DNA from: Puccinia triticina
Lineage: Eukaryota; Basidiomycota; Pucciniomycetes; Pucciniales; Pucciniaceae
Direction of reading: 5' to 3'
Assembly (NCBI RefSeq): GCF_026914185.1
Contig: NC_070574.1
Location: 3,624,501 to 3,688,500 of the forward strand
Length of the DNA stretch: 64,000 bases
In this document: positions 1 through 11,013 of the stretch, piece after piece
How positions within the stretch are numbered: the first letter of the stretch is position 1
How the letters are laid out: every line of letters starts with the position of its first letter
Program-made: the position numbers and the translations under genes
Notes under the pieces: model-generated
The model's input: only the letters and a program-made list of their open reading frames with translations
Database searches by the model: none
Told to the model about the DNA's origin: nothing

Positions 1-525
1 TACTGTGAAGCCTCATAACCCAAATTCGCCAAAGTCCCGGAGAGATGCTGCCACCAGCAGCGTGCCGCCTGCTTTGTACCGTAGAGGGCTTTCTTTAAAA
101 GGCAGGCATATCCTTTTTCAACCGCCAAACCTTCCAGAGGCAAAACCCAAAGCTCCTCATCTATCGGAGAGTTAAGATACGCCACAACAAAATCAAAGGA
201 GTGAACGGGCCAATGATTAACTGCCGCAATCACCAGGAGTATCCTCATGGAGACAAACATAGCAGTAGGGGCAAAAGTTTCATTGAATTGAAGCCCTGCG
301 ATTTGGGAATACCCACGTGCAACGTAACGGGCCTTAAAGCGCTCAACTTCGCCCAAAGCATTAGTTTTTTTTGCAAAAAGCCATTTAGCTGTCATAACTT
401 GGGTCCCGGGAGGTACCTTCGCGACTTCCCACACACCAAGAGATTCCAAGTTCACAATTTCTTCTTTGACTGCTGTGGTGATCCAGATCTGTTGCGCGCA
501 ACAAAACTGCCAAAACCTCAACTCA
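1..525 (-). pseudogene. Ty1/copia reverse transcriptase fragment, cut by window edge
   Basis: Translating the minus strand from about 525 to 1 gives an uninterrupted copia-type RVT_2 domain. Visible blocks are EEIVNLESLGVWEV, KWLFAKK, FKARYVARGYSQI, FNETFAPTAMFVSMR, VHSFDFVVAYLNSPIDEELW and KKALYGTKQAARCWW. These match the standard order of the copia reverse transcriptase N-terminal half (KARLVARGF, ETFAPV, DVKTAFL, ALYGLKQAPR). The catalytic YVDD block would lie beyond the window. It continues the gag-integrase pieces at 1450-4531 and is separated from them by an inserted block at about 490-1447. The domain identity is clear; whether the full element is alive cannot be judged, but the stops upstream say no. 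Confidence 0.9.
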
Positions 526-1447
526 CAGCCTAAAATACTTTCATATGATAGAATATTACCAGAGAAATAGATTCTACATACAAACTTAACCCTAGTCACT
601 CACTTCAACTACCCAGCTAGCTCTTCTAGTATAGAAGTTAGTTACAATTATAGGTTTAGTACAGGCCATACCCAGGTGGAAAGTCATATAAATCATAAAA
701 GGCATGCATATACAGAAGAGTATAGTTAGATTTACTAGTTAGGCAGGCCTCCACTATTAGCTACAGATCACCTCACGCAACCTGCGCGTTGGAGACTGCA
801 TTGACTAGGCCTCCACTCAACAACTCAACAGATTTGCACGGACCTTACATTGATGCATGCGGTCAGAAAGCCTCCACTTTGGCAGTGCAACCAACCTATG
901 CGGCCTTTGCCTTAAAAAGTACAAATCACACATTGTCATGCGGAACATCAGTTTAATTTATGCACCCCTTGCAGAAGGCAGTGCAATCCACAGGGTCACC
1001 ACCAGCAGAAATGCCTCGAGTGCAGCCCTCACCAGCAAAAATAACTCAGAAAAGAATATATAAGGAGGCCCTCCTCCCAGCATTTTTCCAGCATCACCCA
1101 GGCACCCCAGCTCAGTGGTCACCAGTCATCATTTTGCCATCATCACGGAGGACACAGTCATCATACATTATCATAGAAATCTCATACCACACTCCATCAT
1201 CACTTCCCTCTGCTGAAACCATTAAAAACCCAACAAAACATATTCTCACTTGATTATATTCTTTGCCCATCTTGCCATATAGAGGTTGTATACGCATCTT
1301 GTACTTGTTAAAACTGATCTAGGTCTGATAGAGACTACTACATACAAGTTTTCTCCGTCATAAAAGTCACGCCACAACAATAAATAAATTTGTTGTCAGA
1401 ATTCTGTAGTATAATAGAGGGTCAGGTCTTTCAAACCACCCGTAACA
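490..1447. mobile_element. Insertion within the copia element, possibly a solo LTR
   Basis: This block separates the copia coding sequence ending KLDEKDAWLAAV, minus strand near 1505-1570, from the RT start near 525. It opens with TGTTGCG and closes with CGTAACA, a 7-bp terminal inverted repeat with one mismatch and the TG...CA ends of an LTR. It holds a TATA-like string near 1056 and AATAAATAAA near 1379. No matching target duplication is visible (AGATC left, GTAGT right), so the exact ends are provisional. No protein can be read from it. Confidence 0.4.
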
Positions 1448-1449
1448 GT

Positions 1450-4400
1450 AGTATTACTTAGCTGGAATATCATATTGTTATTTCCCCCTCAAAGGACTGC
1501 CAACCCATCCCAAAGGAGTTCTCACACCGCCGCCAACCATGCATCCTTCTCATCCAATTTCATTGCCTGTTAGAAAGTATTTGGCACACCTGCAGCAAAA
1601 AATTCCGATACCACCGAAGCCACCACATCCACCATTTGGTCTTGCGCACGCACCACCATTTTGTCTTTAAAGTCGCCTAAACAAAGATCTGTCATACTTG
1701 CAAGTGAGGCTATTGGTTGAGGATGAGCAGGATCAGGATTAGGAACTGGTAATTTTTGATTGAGAAAACTGGCGATGGCGGAGGAGATGAAAGAGTTTGT
1801 CAATGGTAACCAGAACCACCAGCCTTTTGATTTGGGGAGGTATGATATTACCCTGGCCGCAACAGCCCGCTCGTCCAGTTTTTTTCATTTCTCCGCGGGT
1901 ATATGGACATATGCTAGATCACCAAAAACTCGAGCCGTGTCCAAACTAGGTTTTTGACCAAAGAATTTCTCAAAAGGGGTGACCAGTCCACTAGCGCTGT
2001 TGGGAATTCGATTCAGAAGATGACAGGCCCAAGAAAAAGAAAAGGACCAGAAAGAATTGCCCAAGTTACTACCGACCAGGAGAGTGCGGCCCATATCCTG
2101 GAGGGTCCGGTTGAAACGTTCAATTGTCCCGTTTTGATAGTGATGGTAGGCAATAGTACGCTCCGTCTGAATACCGTTGTCAGTCAAGAATTTAGCTAAG
2201 ATAGCGTTGTTGAATTCCCCCCCATTGTCTGAGCAAAGCATTTTCAAACGTTTTCCGGTCTGCTTTTCCAATCTGGTGATAGTCGCTATAAGGTTTGCAG
2301 TTGCTTCAGATTTTTATCTTGCTGTACCCGGATCCAATATCCCTAATTGTAAGAATATACTTTCCCACCCCCAATTGCAGTTACTTCAAATGGTCCTATT
2401 AGGTCTACAGTCCATGCGTCCATGGGTGAGAAAGTCCGCTGATCAGAAGAAAGAGTGTTATGCTCCACACTCTTCAAAATCTTACATGTTGAGCAATGAA
2501 TGACTCCTGCCGGTAGGGAAGAGGGCAGACCAAGAGCTACACCCGTCTTGATCATCCAACAGATCACCCAAAGACTTACATGGCCCAACTTTTGATGAAG
2601 GTTGAGGAGAAAATGTTCATCCGCTGTTAAGGTGCTTGGCAGAGGGTCTTTTGGCACAGTATCTGGTACAGTAAAAACAAATGGTTCTGTATTTTCAGTA
2701 GCAACAGCACGCGCGGACACAATAGTACAAGGCACCGGAGAGTTGGGAACACCGGTAACAGGGAAGGAAGAACGGAGAGCAGGAACAGTATATACATGAA
2801 GTGGGGAAGGAAAAAGCCATTTGCGGGTTGAGGGATTGAGAACACATTTGGCCCAAAGGGAAGATTGAAAAAAAACTTTAAAGGAATCGTCTTTGCAGGA
2901 GTAGGAAAATGAGTGACCGGCAAGTCAAAGAGCGCCGGGGAGATCAGAGTGTTACCTGTGTGTTCACAGTACAGGACATCCTTAAGCTCTATGACCGTTG
3001 AATTCAGTCCACGAAAAGTCAGAGAACCCATGGCTGTGACAAATTGAGAAACACCATTAGTTGCGACTTTCAACGGGATGGGATGTGACAGTACTCTAAA
3101 GTTGGATAAAGCTGACTTATCACCCTTTAAATGCTGAGTAGCTCCAGTATCAAATAACGCTTCAGGGGCACCGTTTGGATATACAAACTCTACATGACAA
3201 ACTTCAGGTTCAGGAGCCCGTTTGTTATTGTATTCCATTGCTTCAGCAGGTGGCTCCTTGGCTGGAACCTCTGCTTCTGCCGCCCTCGCAGCCGGTCTCC
3301 TGGATGGTCCCCGAGAATTGGTTGGATAATTGGGCCTATAGTTGTCCGCAACCCGTCGGGTCCCTGCTGGAGCCGCTGGGGGTGGACCAGGGCAAGCAGG
3401 AGCGGAAGGAGCTGGTTGTCGGTATCCAACAGGAGGAGTGATAATTGGATAATGGGCTTGAAACTGATCAGGGTTGCTGGAGACCGGAGGTTGAAAACCG
3501 GAACGGGCATTGGATGGCCTAGCCGGTTCTGTACAGTCGGCAATCTGGTGAGTTGTGGAGTGACAACGGAAACAGGCTTGCGTGCCATTGTTCGGACGTT
3601 GATCTGGTCCGCCGGCAAGCCCGTAGACGTTGTCCAAATGGCTCTTGATTTAAGGAGCCCGTTGCACGCCGGGCCGAGCCGCCATCCCGCCTGGAGTAGG
3701 TCCACGAGGAGCAGCCCGGTCTTGGGCATTGAGGCGAGACTGGCTAGCCAAAAGAAGATCAATGAGTCAATCAAAGCGGGGAACTGCATTGTTGTTCCAG
3801 GAAAGCTCCATGTCTACACGTTGATTGAATTCGTTCCAAAGGTCTGTCCCGTGAGGAATGGTCGATTGAAGAACTAAACCCAGTATTCCGTCCCAAGAGA
3901 GAGTGATACCAGAGGCGACCAAATCGTCAAAACAATCGCAAAGAGATGAGGAAAACTGACTCGCCGAAGTGATTCCGGAAGAGGAGATGTTGATTAACGC
4001 ATCCCATCTGGCAAGCTGATCGGCTCAACTGATATTGCTGAATCGGTCCTTGATTTGAACCAACATGAAATCACTGCGACAGATGTCATAAAGATCCTGT
4101 CAAATCGTTGGGTCCACCGATCCTAGAAGAATGCCCCTTGCCGCCCGCTCGAAGGGGTATCCCCGGCAATCCTTGATGTAGAAATTCTCGTCTCGAAGAT
4201 AGGAAAAAGCCACCTCCACCAATTCCCTTAACCATAACCAAAAATTTGTCCCATCAGGTCGTAAGGTACATGCTGTGAACCTCGCCGTAGCATCTCTGAT
4301 CAAGGAGGCTTCGGCCCTGAGTTCCAATGTGCCAAAAGGGTTTGCCGCAGGGAAAACAGGAGAAGGTGGAGAAGGTGGTGAGTTCGGCTTGGTTTCCATG

Positions 4401-4531
4401 GCGTTGCGGCGTCCATGATCATTCTGCCGGAAATTTGCATCTTCACCATCTTCGGAGTGCCCACGGGTCTCAGCATGTTGTCGGGCGGCCAATCGAGTAG
4501 TGATGTTGAGTGGGGATCGCTGGACAGACAT
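1450..4531 (-). pseudogene. Ty1/copia gag-protease-integrase, degenerate
   Basis: The minus strand reads in copia order from 4531 downwards. Gag begins MSVQRSPLNITTRL and contains LRPDGTNFWLWLRELVEVAFSYL; its middle (about 4100-3640) reads through single stops. A CCHC zinc knuckle, CFRCHSTTHQIADC, follows near 3580-3540. The aspartic protease motif ALFDTGATQHLKG is near 3165. A GAG-pre-integrase segment has HQKLGH and a CSTC pair (2735-2343), and the integrase core has SDNGGEFNN, AYHHYQNGTIERFNRTLQ and HLLNRIPNSASGLVTPFEKFFGQKPS (2271-1885). Frameshifts between the blocks and in-frame stops show it is dead. The integrase tail (1803-1505) is followed by the inserted block and then the RT fragment at 525-1. 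Confidence 0.9.
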
Positions 4532-5555
4532 GGTGTGATTTGGGGAGTAGAGGAGGTAGGAAAAAGTTGCAAAGGGAAAGGGTCTGGCGTAGATTTTTCC
4601 TGAAAATAAATGTCAAGAGAGCAATGAAGAAAGCTGGTTTGTTTGCAAAGTAGTGCTCAGAAAAAAAAAATATGGTTTGAAACGAGGAGATGGATAGATG
4701 GTAAAGGTTTGGTGAGCGGATGGGGAGAGTAGAAATTGAGACGGTTGAGGTTGTATATTTATAAGGGTTCCGTTCTAAGATAGTACGAAAGAATTATGGG
4801 GAAGTAGAGATATGCCCCAATGAGAAACGCGGGAAGATAGCTGGGAGTTTGTTTATGAAAGAGGAAAACTTTGCGAGAGCCACACAGGCAAGTAACCAAG
4901 GATAACCACACAGGTCGGAAAACAAGAGCCACACAGACTTTCTTAACACACCGCCACACAGGCGAAAACAGACTACTAGCCACACAGGCGAATAACACGC
5001 GAGCCACACAGGCAGGAAAGACACACTATAGAATGAAAAGGATTTCTAACTGTAATGCCTCAGAATAAAGCGGAGAGGCTCATAACCTAAAGAGGCGCGA
5101 GTATGTAAGTAAAAAAGAAAAGAGACTAATCAATTGATTGCATAAAAAGAGAAGGAGACATAATGGGACTAGAAATACAAGGTTTATTTATAGTCTACAT
5201 TATGTAACTAGAGAATGACATGAGATAGTTGAGAGATTTCGCGTCGAGACCATAGTGTATGTCAGTCATGACATAACTGTAGTGAGACGTAATGCTTTAC
5301 GTAATCAAGCTACAACAGGATTAACTGGGGATCAATGTGACCTGGAGCTCAATTTAAAATTTTGGAGTTGACATTTCTAATTGAGTTATTGTCTTTTTCA
5401 AGAAGCTTGGACCACTGTTCTTTTTTTTTCTTTTCAACATTGATATAAGAGAGATCAAATCTTATAATCTTTTTTGTACATGAGGTTTCTGCCTCATATT
5501 ATCTCACCCCTTGCTTCCTCCCCAGCAATGAGGTTCTTGGATGGGGGGTTGCACA
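4532..5555. other. Probable 5' leader and LTR region of the minus-strand copia element
   Basis: No gene is seen here. The stretch lies directly upstream of copia gag, so it should hold that element's leader and 5' LTR, but I could not fix LTR ends. It contains six spaced copies of GCCACACAGG or a close variant between about 4877 and 5012 (annotated separately) and A+T-rich sequence beyond 5100. Confidence 0.35.
4877..5012. repeat. Six spaced copies of a GCCACACAGG word
   Basis: The word GCCACACAGG, or a one- to two-base variant such as ACCACACAGG and GCCACACAGA, recurs near 4878, 4906, 4929, 4952, 4979 and 5002. The spacing is 23-28 bp and the intervening sequence is mostly not conserved. 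This is unlike a minisatellite, where the whole unit repeats, and resembles a cluster of binding sites. Confidence 0.6.
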
Positions 5556-5563
5556 GATGCCAG

Positions 5564-6194
5564 CAAGGGTGGGCCACTACGCTACAGGGCCGCTACACAG
5601 CATTTTTTTTTGAGCAAAAACTTGCGGCGTGAGCGGGATTTTACGCCGCTAAAGCTAACATGCAGCCTTTTTGTTTCCGCACTAACACTTTTTTAGTGTA
5701 AGCGCAGAAAAAACATTGCTACACTAACTGTTACTGTAGCGGATTAACCGCTAACAAATTTTTGCCCCCCCCCCCCAGTACGCTGCGCTAGAAACTGGGC
5801 AGAAACATCATTCCAGTTTTTTCCTGTATTTGTGTGACTGTAGTAAAAAAACTGGGGTGTTACTTTTGCCGAGTTTAATCCCTGCAGTTGCCCGGGGACA
5901 AAATTGGGCTGTTTCTGCCCAGTTTTGCCCTCAGACGGCACTAGCGTACACCAAAGCTACGCTAAAGGTTAGCGTAGCTTTTTTCTAACCTAACACCGCT
6001 ACGCTAACGCTACCAATCAAAAAATGTAGCGTGAGCCACTGTTAAAGAAAACCCGCTAGCGGTTTTCTTCTTTTTGAGTAGCGTTAGCAGGATAATTCCA
6101 GCCGCTAACAGTAACTTTTGCGTATGTAGCGTAGCTAAAAAAGCTAACATTACGCTATACTACAGCTACTCTTAGCGTAGCTGGCCCACCCTTG
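5564..6194. mobile_element. TIR element A of the CAA(C)/7-bp-TSD family
   Basis: The left end CAAGGGTGGGCCACTACGCTA-type sequence is mirrored at the right end by TAGCGTAGCTGGCCCACCCTTG. The flanking 7-mers are ATGCCAG (5557-5563) and ATGCCAA (6195-6201), a target duplication with one mismatch. The interior is almost entirely short words such as GCTACGCTA, TTAGCGTAGC and CCGCTAACA in both orientations. A run of C lies at about 5766-5778. No transposase can be read, so it is non-autonomous. See elements B-F at 17564, 48940, 49773, 55991 and 9908. Confidence 0.8.
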
Positions 6195-7576
6195 ATGCCA
6201 ACGCTCAGCTGGGATGGAAGAATATTGGGAGGGAGATTGAACGGAAAGAAGTGCTACACCAAAATCAGAAATTCTCTCACGCAAGCTTGCCGTCCTTATA
6301 AGGCATAAGCCTCGCCTGCACCTCACGCCTCTCGGCGGTGCTCGCGGGCTTTGTTACGCTCGGGTCAGTTGGCCGTCAGACAGACGGACCTCGCCCAGTC
6401 TTTGACAGTATAGGCTTGGAATGCTCTGCCGCAGTCAAGCCCCCGCTACTGCCGAAGCCTTTCTCCGCCAGCCACATCGGCCGGATGGGTGCCTCCGGTT
6501 TGGCCAGCTGCAGCAGTGGCGATTGTCTGGAATGCATACAAACAAAGGGTTACAAATTTGCTCTTGAATATTGATTGTATGTAATTGTCTGGAATGCATA
6601 CGAACAAAGGGTTACAGATTTGCTCTTGAATATTGATTGTATGTAACTGGCCAGTTTTCGAAACTCAGAGCAAGACATTAAATACACTAGGGTTCAAGGG
6701 CGGCTCCGCCGCCCTGTGACCGATATTGCAATATTACTTTTAAGAATGTTAAAATCCACTTGTTTTAATCATCCTTCAAGCTCCTCTGACCGAGCACGTC
6801 GACGACAGCCTGGCGAGTTCTGTGAGCCAAGACAAGCCAGTGAGACCGTCGGGGAGAACCAACGACGGGCTTGGTGGTGGTGGTGGTGAGAGGGCTGGGG
6901 GTACAGGTACACCGGTGTTCGCAGTCGACACAGAGCCGACGTGAGGAAATGCGTTCGCGCGACCTCCCCGACGCCACCAACCAGTTTGGCTGGCCGACCT
7001 GATGTCTCGTAGCGGGAGGACGCGGAAACCGCGGTCGGCACTTATTCCGACGCGGGCCTTGCGCCAAGCTCCGACGTCGTCTTTTCTTTGACGCAGGGCC
7101 TGCGTGGTGGCAGTGCGTTGGCACATCTTTTGCGCAACACAAAATGCATTGCGCCCGGCTTGCGCAACGCGAATTGTAGTATGCAATGCCTGCGTACTGT
7201 TTGCAATCATTTGGCTGACGCAAAAATTCACTTATCCCTGGACTCCAACCCACAGCTGTCAGGCACGAGTGTGCCAAGTAAACAGGTTCCACACTCTACC
7301 GCAAGACTAAAGACCTTTCATATCATAGCCAATCGATGTGTTATACCAATTCCCACGTTTTCTTGTTCAGTATTCCTGCTGACAAACTTTTTTTGACATG
7401 TTCTCTTTTTTTTTTTTGCAAAATGAAACTCTCATCACCTTTCTCTTAAAGCAGAAACGTATATAGGACCCTTGCTCAAAAAAAAAAGAAAAGAAACCAA
7501 TCAGATGATTGCTTGCCCACCCGGACGGCAAGCCAATCATGACCAATGCTTGATGCGGGCTCAACCAGCCAACAGT
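6195..7576. other. Gene-free repeat debris
   Basis: No gene is supported. The stretch contains the 62-bp tandem duplication at 6522-6645, a GC-rich segment around 6780-7080 open in several minus-strand frames but without recognisable domains, and a segment around 7085-7230 rich in TTGCGCAA-like words that looks like MITE remnant. Confidence 0.4.
6522..6645. repeat. 62-bp tandem duplication
   Basis: Two adjacent copies begin ATTGTCTGGAATGCATAC (at 6522 and 6584). They run through GGGTTACA and TTGCTCTTGAATATTGATTG to TATGTAA. They differ at only a couple of positions, so the duplication is recent. Confidence 0.9.
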
Positions 7577-8104
7577 GTTGGCTTACTGCTGCTGGCTGTT
7601 GTAGTATGTTACGTAATGTACCATTACGTTCCATCCCACACTGTCATGGTAAGTCATACTGTCATGACTTACCATAGACATGTGACTTTCCCATGTTTTC
7701 TCGACTTGACAGCGCTACACTATTACATACATATATACATATATATAGCTTATGTTTCTTCACTTGTTGTATTTCTCATTCCATTTTCATTGTTCACTTC
7801 TATCAAAATACATTCTCCCATTGTCAGACTCTATTAGGTTATGAGCATTCTTTCTTGCAATTTTTTAGTTACAAAGTTATAAAGAGACTTACATCAGTTT
7901 ATCATCCAAAGAAAAGCTTAGTGAAAGTTTATATTAGTGTTAAGTGTTGTGCAGTGTTTGCGGTGTATAGTGAAAATTCTAGTGTGAATATTGTGTAGTG
8001 TTTGTGCTTGTTTCTTAGTCTTAAGTGTATAGTTTTTTTTACATCTCTACCTGATACCCCAGATTATCCTTTCAAACTCGATATTGTTTATCCTTTTCTT
8101 AGCC
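7577..8104 (+). other. Probable LTR and leader upstream of a copia gag
   Basis: There is no coding sequence. The A+T-rich DNA has ATATATACATATATATAG near 7730 and leads directly into a gag reading frame whose first ATG is at 8105. A 5' LTR plus leader is expected here, but I could not identify LTR boundaries or a primer-binding site with certainty. Confidence 0.3.
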
Positions 8105-9760
8105 ATGGCTCCCATCAACCGATCCCCAAGCTCTATTGCCACCCGGTCCACCAACGCAGTGGCAGCCGCGTCGAGCAGCAACGCGGCCGGCAAACAAGTT
8201 GTTCGCAGTCCTCCGCCAACCTCAGACGACGAAATCAATACCGTCAGGGCACCACGAGAGGAACCGCGCCAGAACGTTCCCAGAGTTAACCTTCCAGATG
8301 ATGATGCCCCTCTACCTCCTGACTTTGCATACGCGTTGGACCCCAGAAATAAGGACCAGATCATCAAACACGCGCACCATCTATTTCCCGAATCAAAAAA
8401 ACTAGTACCGGCAGGGTCCAATTTTCGCACCTGGCTGATGAAAATGGAGGAACTCACGGATTTTGCCCTTGATTATTGCAATTTTTACTTCGAGGATTTT
8501 TCCTGTCACCCTGTCGACCATATCGCCCGTGTGATTTTTTGCATCGCCCTTTCAGATGAGATCAAGGAGGACATCAACCATTGTGATTCATGCTATGCCA
8601 TTATGATATCCATCTGACGCCGTTTTACAACGTTCAGTTGTGCGGCCCAAATCAATTGTTGGGCGGCTTTGAAGTCTATTACCTGCAATCAAGGTGTTCC
8701 AGCCACTACGGTCGTGGCTACTTATTGACAACGTTTGTTGGATCTCAAAGAGTCGGGAGCTTCTTTAACCCAAGATTCTCTTTTTGGCATGATGCTTCAA
8801 GAATCAATTGCCCAAGGGTTGGCCTTACGTCAAGAATTCAACTATTGAGTTGACCAGGAACTAGCTGCCCAAAGACAAATCCCTCTCCTGTTCGTTGAAA
8901 TGATTGATTTATTAAACAATTGCCAAGAGAAATTCCGCGGTCGGGAATCGGTACATTGAGGTTCAGTACAGCCTTCTACTTTTGAGGCAGAACCAAACTC
9001 TGCCCCGCTTCGGAACAACTCCATTGAAAGCCACCCGGACAGCGTCTGCACAATGGCCACCCGCCCTTCAAAGTTCAAGCAATTGCCCTCTCCATTCAGA
9101 CATTGTTTTTGTTGCGGATCTAGTGCCCATTTGATTGGCAACTGCCCTGTCCCCCCAGAAGCGGTGCAAAAGAAACCGTCAGGCAATCATCAAACTCAGA
9201 ACCGACTGCAAACCCCTCAGTATCAAGCCTACTACCCGATACTGGCCCCACCGGTCCCTGGGTATGGTTTCCAACAGTTCTATCAGCCAATCGTCCACAC
9301 CGGTAATAGTCCGGCCAACACTGGCCAACCCGCTGATAACTACCGGCCGGTTTATCCGCAAGGTTATCAACCTCGACCTGCAGCCCGCGAAGCGTTGGCT
9401 GACATTCCCCCAGATGGCCCTCAAATGTTTGTTATGCAACCAGCACCTCAGATGTTTACCATGCCTCAAGATTTGGCCCCAATGGTTGGTATGCAGCCCG
9501 CCCCGCATATGATGTACGCAATGCCGCAAGACACACCTATGACGCCTGACGTTCAGCTGTCTGCTCAAATGTTCGCGATGGATTGTGATATTGGTTCGAC
9601 TCAGCCCTCATTCGGCGATTTATCTTTCTCTGCTGCATCTCCTGCTCCTTATGCGGAGTCACCAGCTATTTTTGATACCGGTGCTACTCGCAATTCAAGA
9701 TATTTTGGTTCACCAGACTCTTCTCATGCAGTTGTGTTACACGATGGCTATGTCTTTCGG
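8105..9760 (+). pseudogene. Ty1/copia gag-protease fragment, degenerate
   Basis: The first ATG at 8105 starts MAPINRSPSSIATRS and the frame stays open to 8614. It includes VPAGSNFRTWLMKMEELTDFALDYCNFYFEDF, closely parallel to LRPDGTNFWLWLRELVEVAFSYL in the minus-strand copia gag at 4531. Frameshifts and stops follow. The frame resumes at 9053 with the CCHC knuckle CFCCGSSAHLIGNC, a proline- and methionine-rich linker (repeats around MQPAPQMF), and the aspartic protease start AIFDTGATRN near 9665. Homology to copia then stops abruptly near 9690-9760, and DIRS-like sequence follows. It is a 5' fragment of a second, different copia lineage. Confidence 0.8.
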
Positions 9761-10645
9761 CGAAGTAACGTGGACAGAGAACAAATACGCACCGGGCCAA
9801 GAATTCTCCCACATCGATCCTGAGGTCGGAGTGACTGCAAGCGCGGCTGCACACGCTCATGAATTTCCTTTCGCCCCCCTCGACAATCACGGTCGTCGCC
9901 ATCATTACAACGGTGGGTAGTTAAGGTACGGTTATCGGTAATGTACCAATATTGTAACGGTTTTTCTCTTGTTACCGTTACCGTTAACCGTAACGGAAGT
10001 GCATTACAATATCGCACACCCAGGGTGTATGGCATTTAACATCCGTTACGATATCTGCCCGCACGGCGGGGCAGATATTGGACTGCATATGATCCAGAGG
10101 GGGCCATTTGCCCCTCTTTATCTCGTTAACCGGTGGTTAACGCGTTACGCTACTAGTAACGCAAATAACACACCAAAAAAAAAATCAGGCCTGTTACAAT
10201 ACATTACGGGCCCGGGGTTACAACACGTCGTTACTAGTAGCGCTGACGCCTGAGCGCAGTAACGGCAAGCGTTACGCTACGCAGATAACGGCGGTTATCG
10301 TAGCGTATCGTAACTACCCACCGCTGCTATCAAGCTATGTATGGGGCAACTCAACATTATCAACACAACCCCAATTTTTTCTACTCTTTGCTGCAGTACC
10401 CGGCCACTCCTACTGGCTACCCTGGTCTTAGACGACAGCCATCCTATCCCGCGCCTAGAAACTCGTTCGGCAATGGCAACAGGTTCTTTGGTGGCAGCGG
10501 CGGGCATCAAGGCCCTTTTGACACAAGGAAGCGCGTACGCGGCTATCACGGGTCTAATTTCGTGGAAGGCTTCATTGACAGGCGTCAACCTAAGGGGGGC
10601 CCTCCGGCTCACCAAGGCAGGCCGTCGGCGCAAGGGAAGAAGTAG
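9761..10645 (+). pseudogene. Gag-like ORF of the DIRS-like element, split by TIR element F
   Basis: The frame reading GEVTWTENKYAPGQEFSHIDPE...DNHGRRHHYNGG runs to about 9910. After the TIR element it resumes as CYQAMYGATQHYQHNPNFFYSLLQ...GNRFFGGSGGHQGPFDTRKR to the stop at 10645. The basic, glycine/glutamine-rich composition suits the end of a nucleocapsid-like protein placed just before the RT at 11014. I assign it to the DIRS-like element by position and composition only; no specific domain is recognised. Confidence 0.5.
9908..10326. mobile_element. TIR element F, GTAACG-rich, inserted in the gag-like ORF
   Basis: The left end CAACGGTGGGTAGTTA is mirrored by TAACTACCCACCGCTG on the right (one mismatch). 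The interior consists of GTTACCGTTA, GTAACG and CGTTACG words in both directions. It interrupts a reading frame that continues on both sides, so it is a real insertion. The target duplication is unclear: the best candidate is GCCATCA left versus GCTATCA right, but these 7-mers are not flush with both ends. Confidence 0.65.
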
Positions 10646-11013
10646 GCCTTTTATCTATTGCCACGTTCTCATGTCCTTTTCCTTCCCTCTTGAGTTTTGT
10701 TTTTCTCTACGTTTTTATGCTACTCTGCGCGCATGTTCTGCAGGCGCGACCCATTTTTATAGATTACACCTGTTGTGTTGAGATTTTCCCTTTCCGGCGC
10801 GATTCCTTGACCTGTCCTAGGTCACTCCTACTCATCTTAAGTGATCATAGACACTTGCTTTTCATCATTTCCATTCTCTTTATCGTGTTAGTTGTTTTGG
10901 ATGTTTGCCTGATTTGCTATTTGTTTCAAATTGAATCTTTTAGCCTTTGGCTGTCAGAAGTGAAGTGCGAGATGAACATCCACCTCTGAGAAGAGGCGCT
11001 TTGGAGCGCAGGA

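Noticed and set aside
5564..6202. 9-bp target duplications (Mutator-like) for the CAAC family
   Set aside because: Nine-base flanks can be read if the ends are trimmed to AA...TT, but they then mismatch at the edges in every copy; placing the ends at CAA...TTG gives exact 7-mers in three copies.
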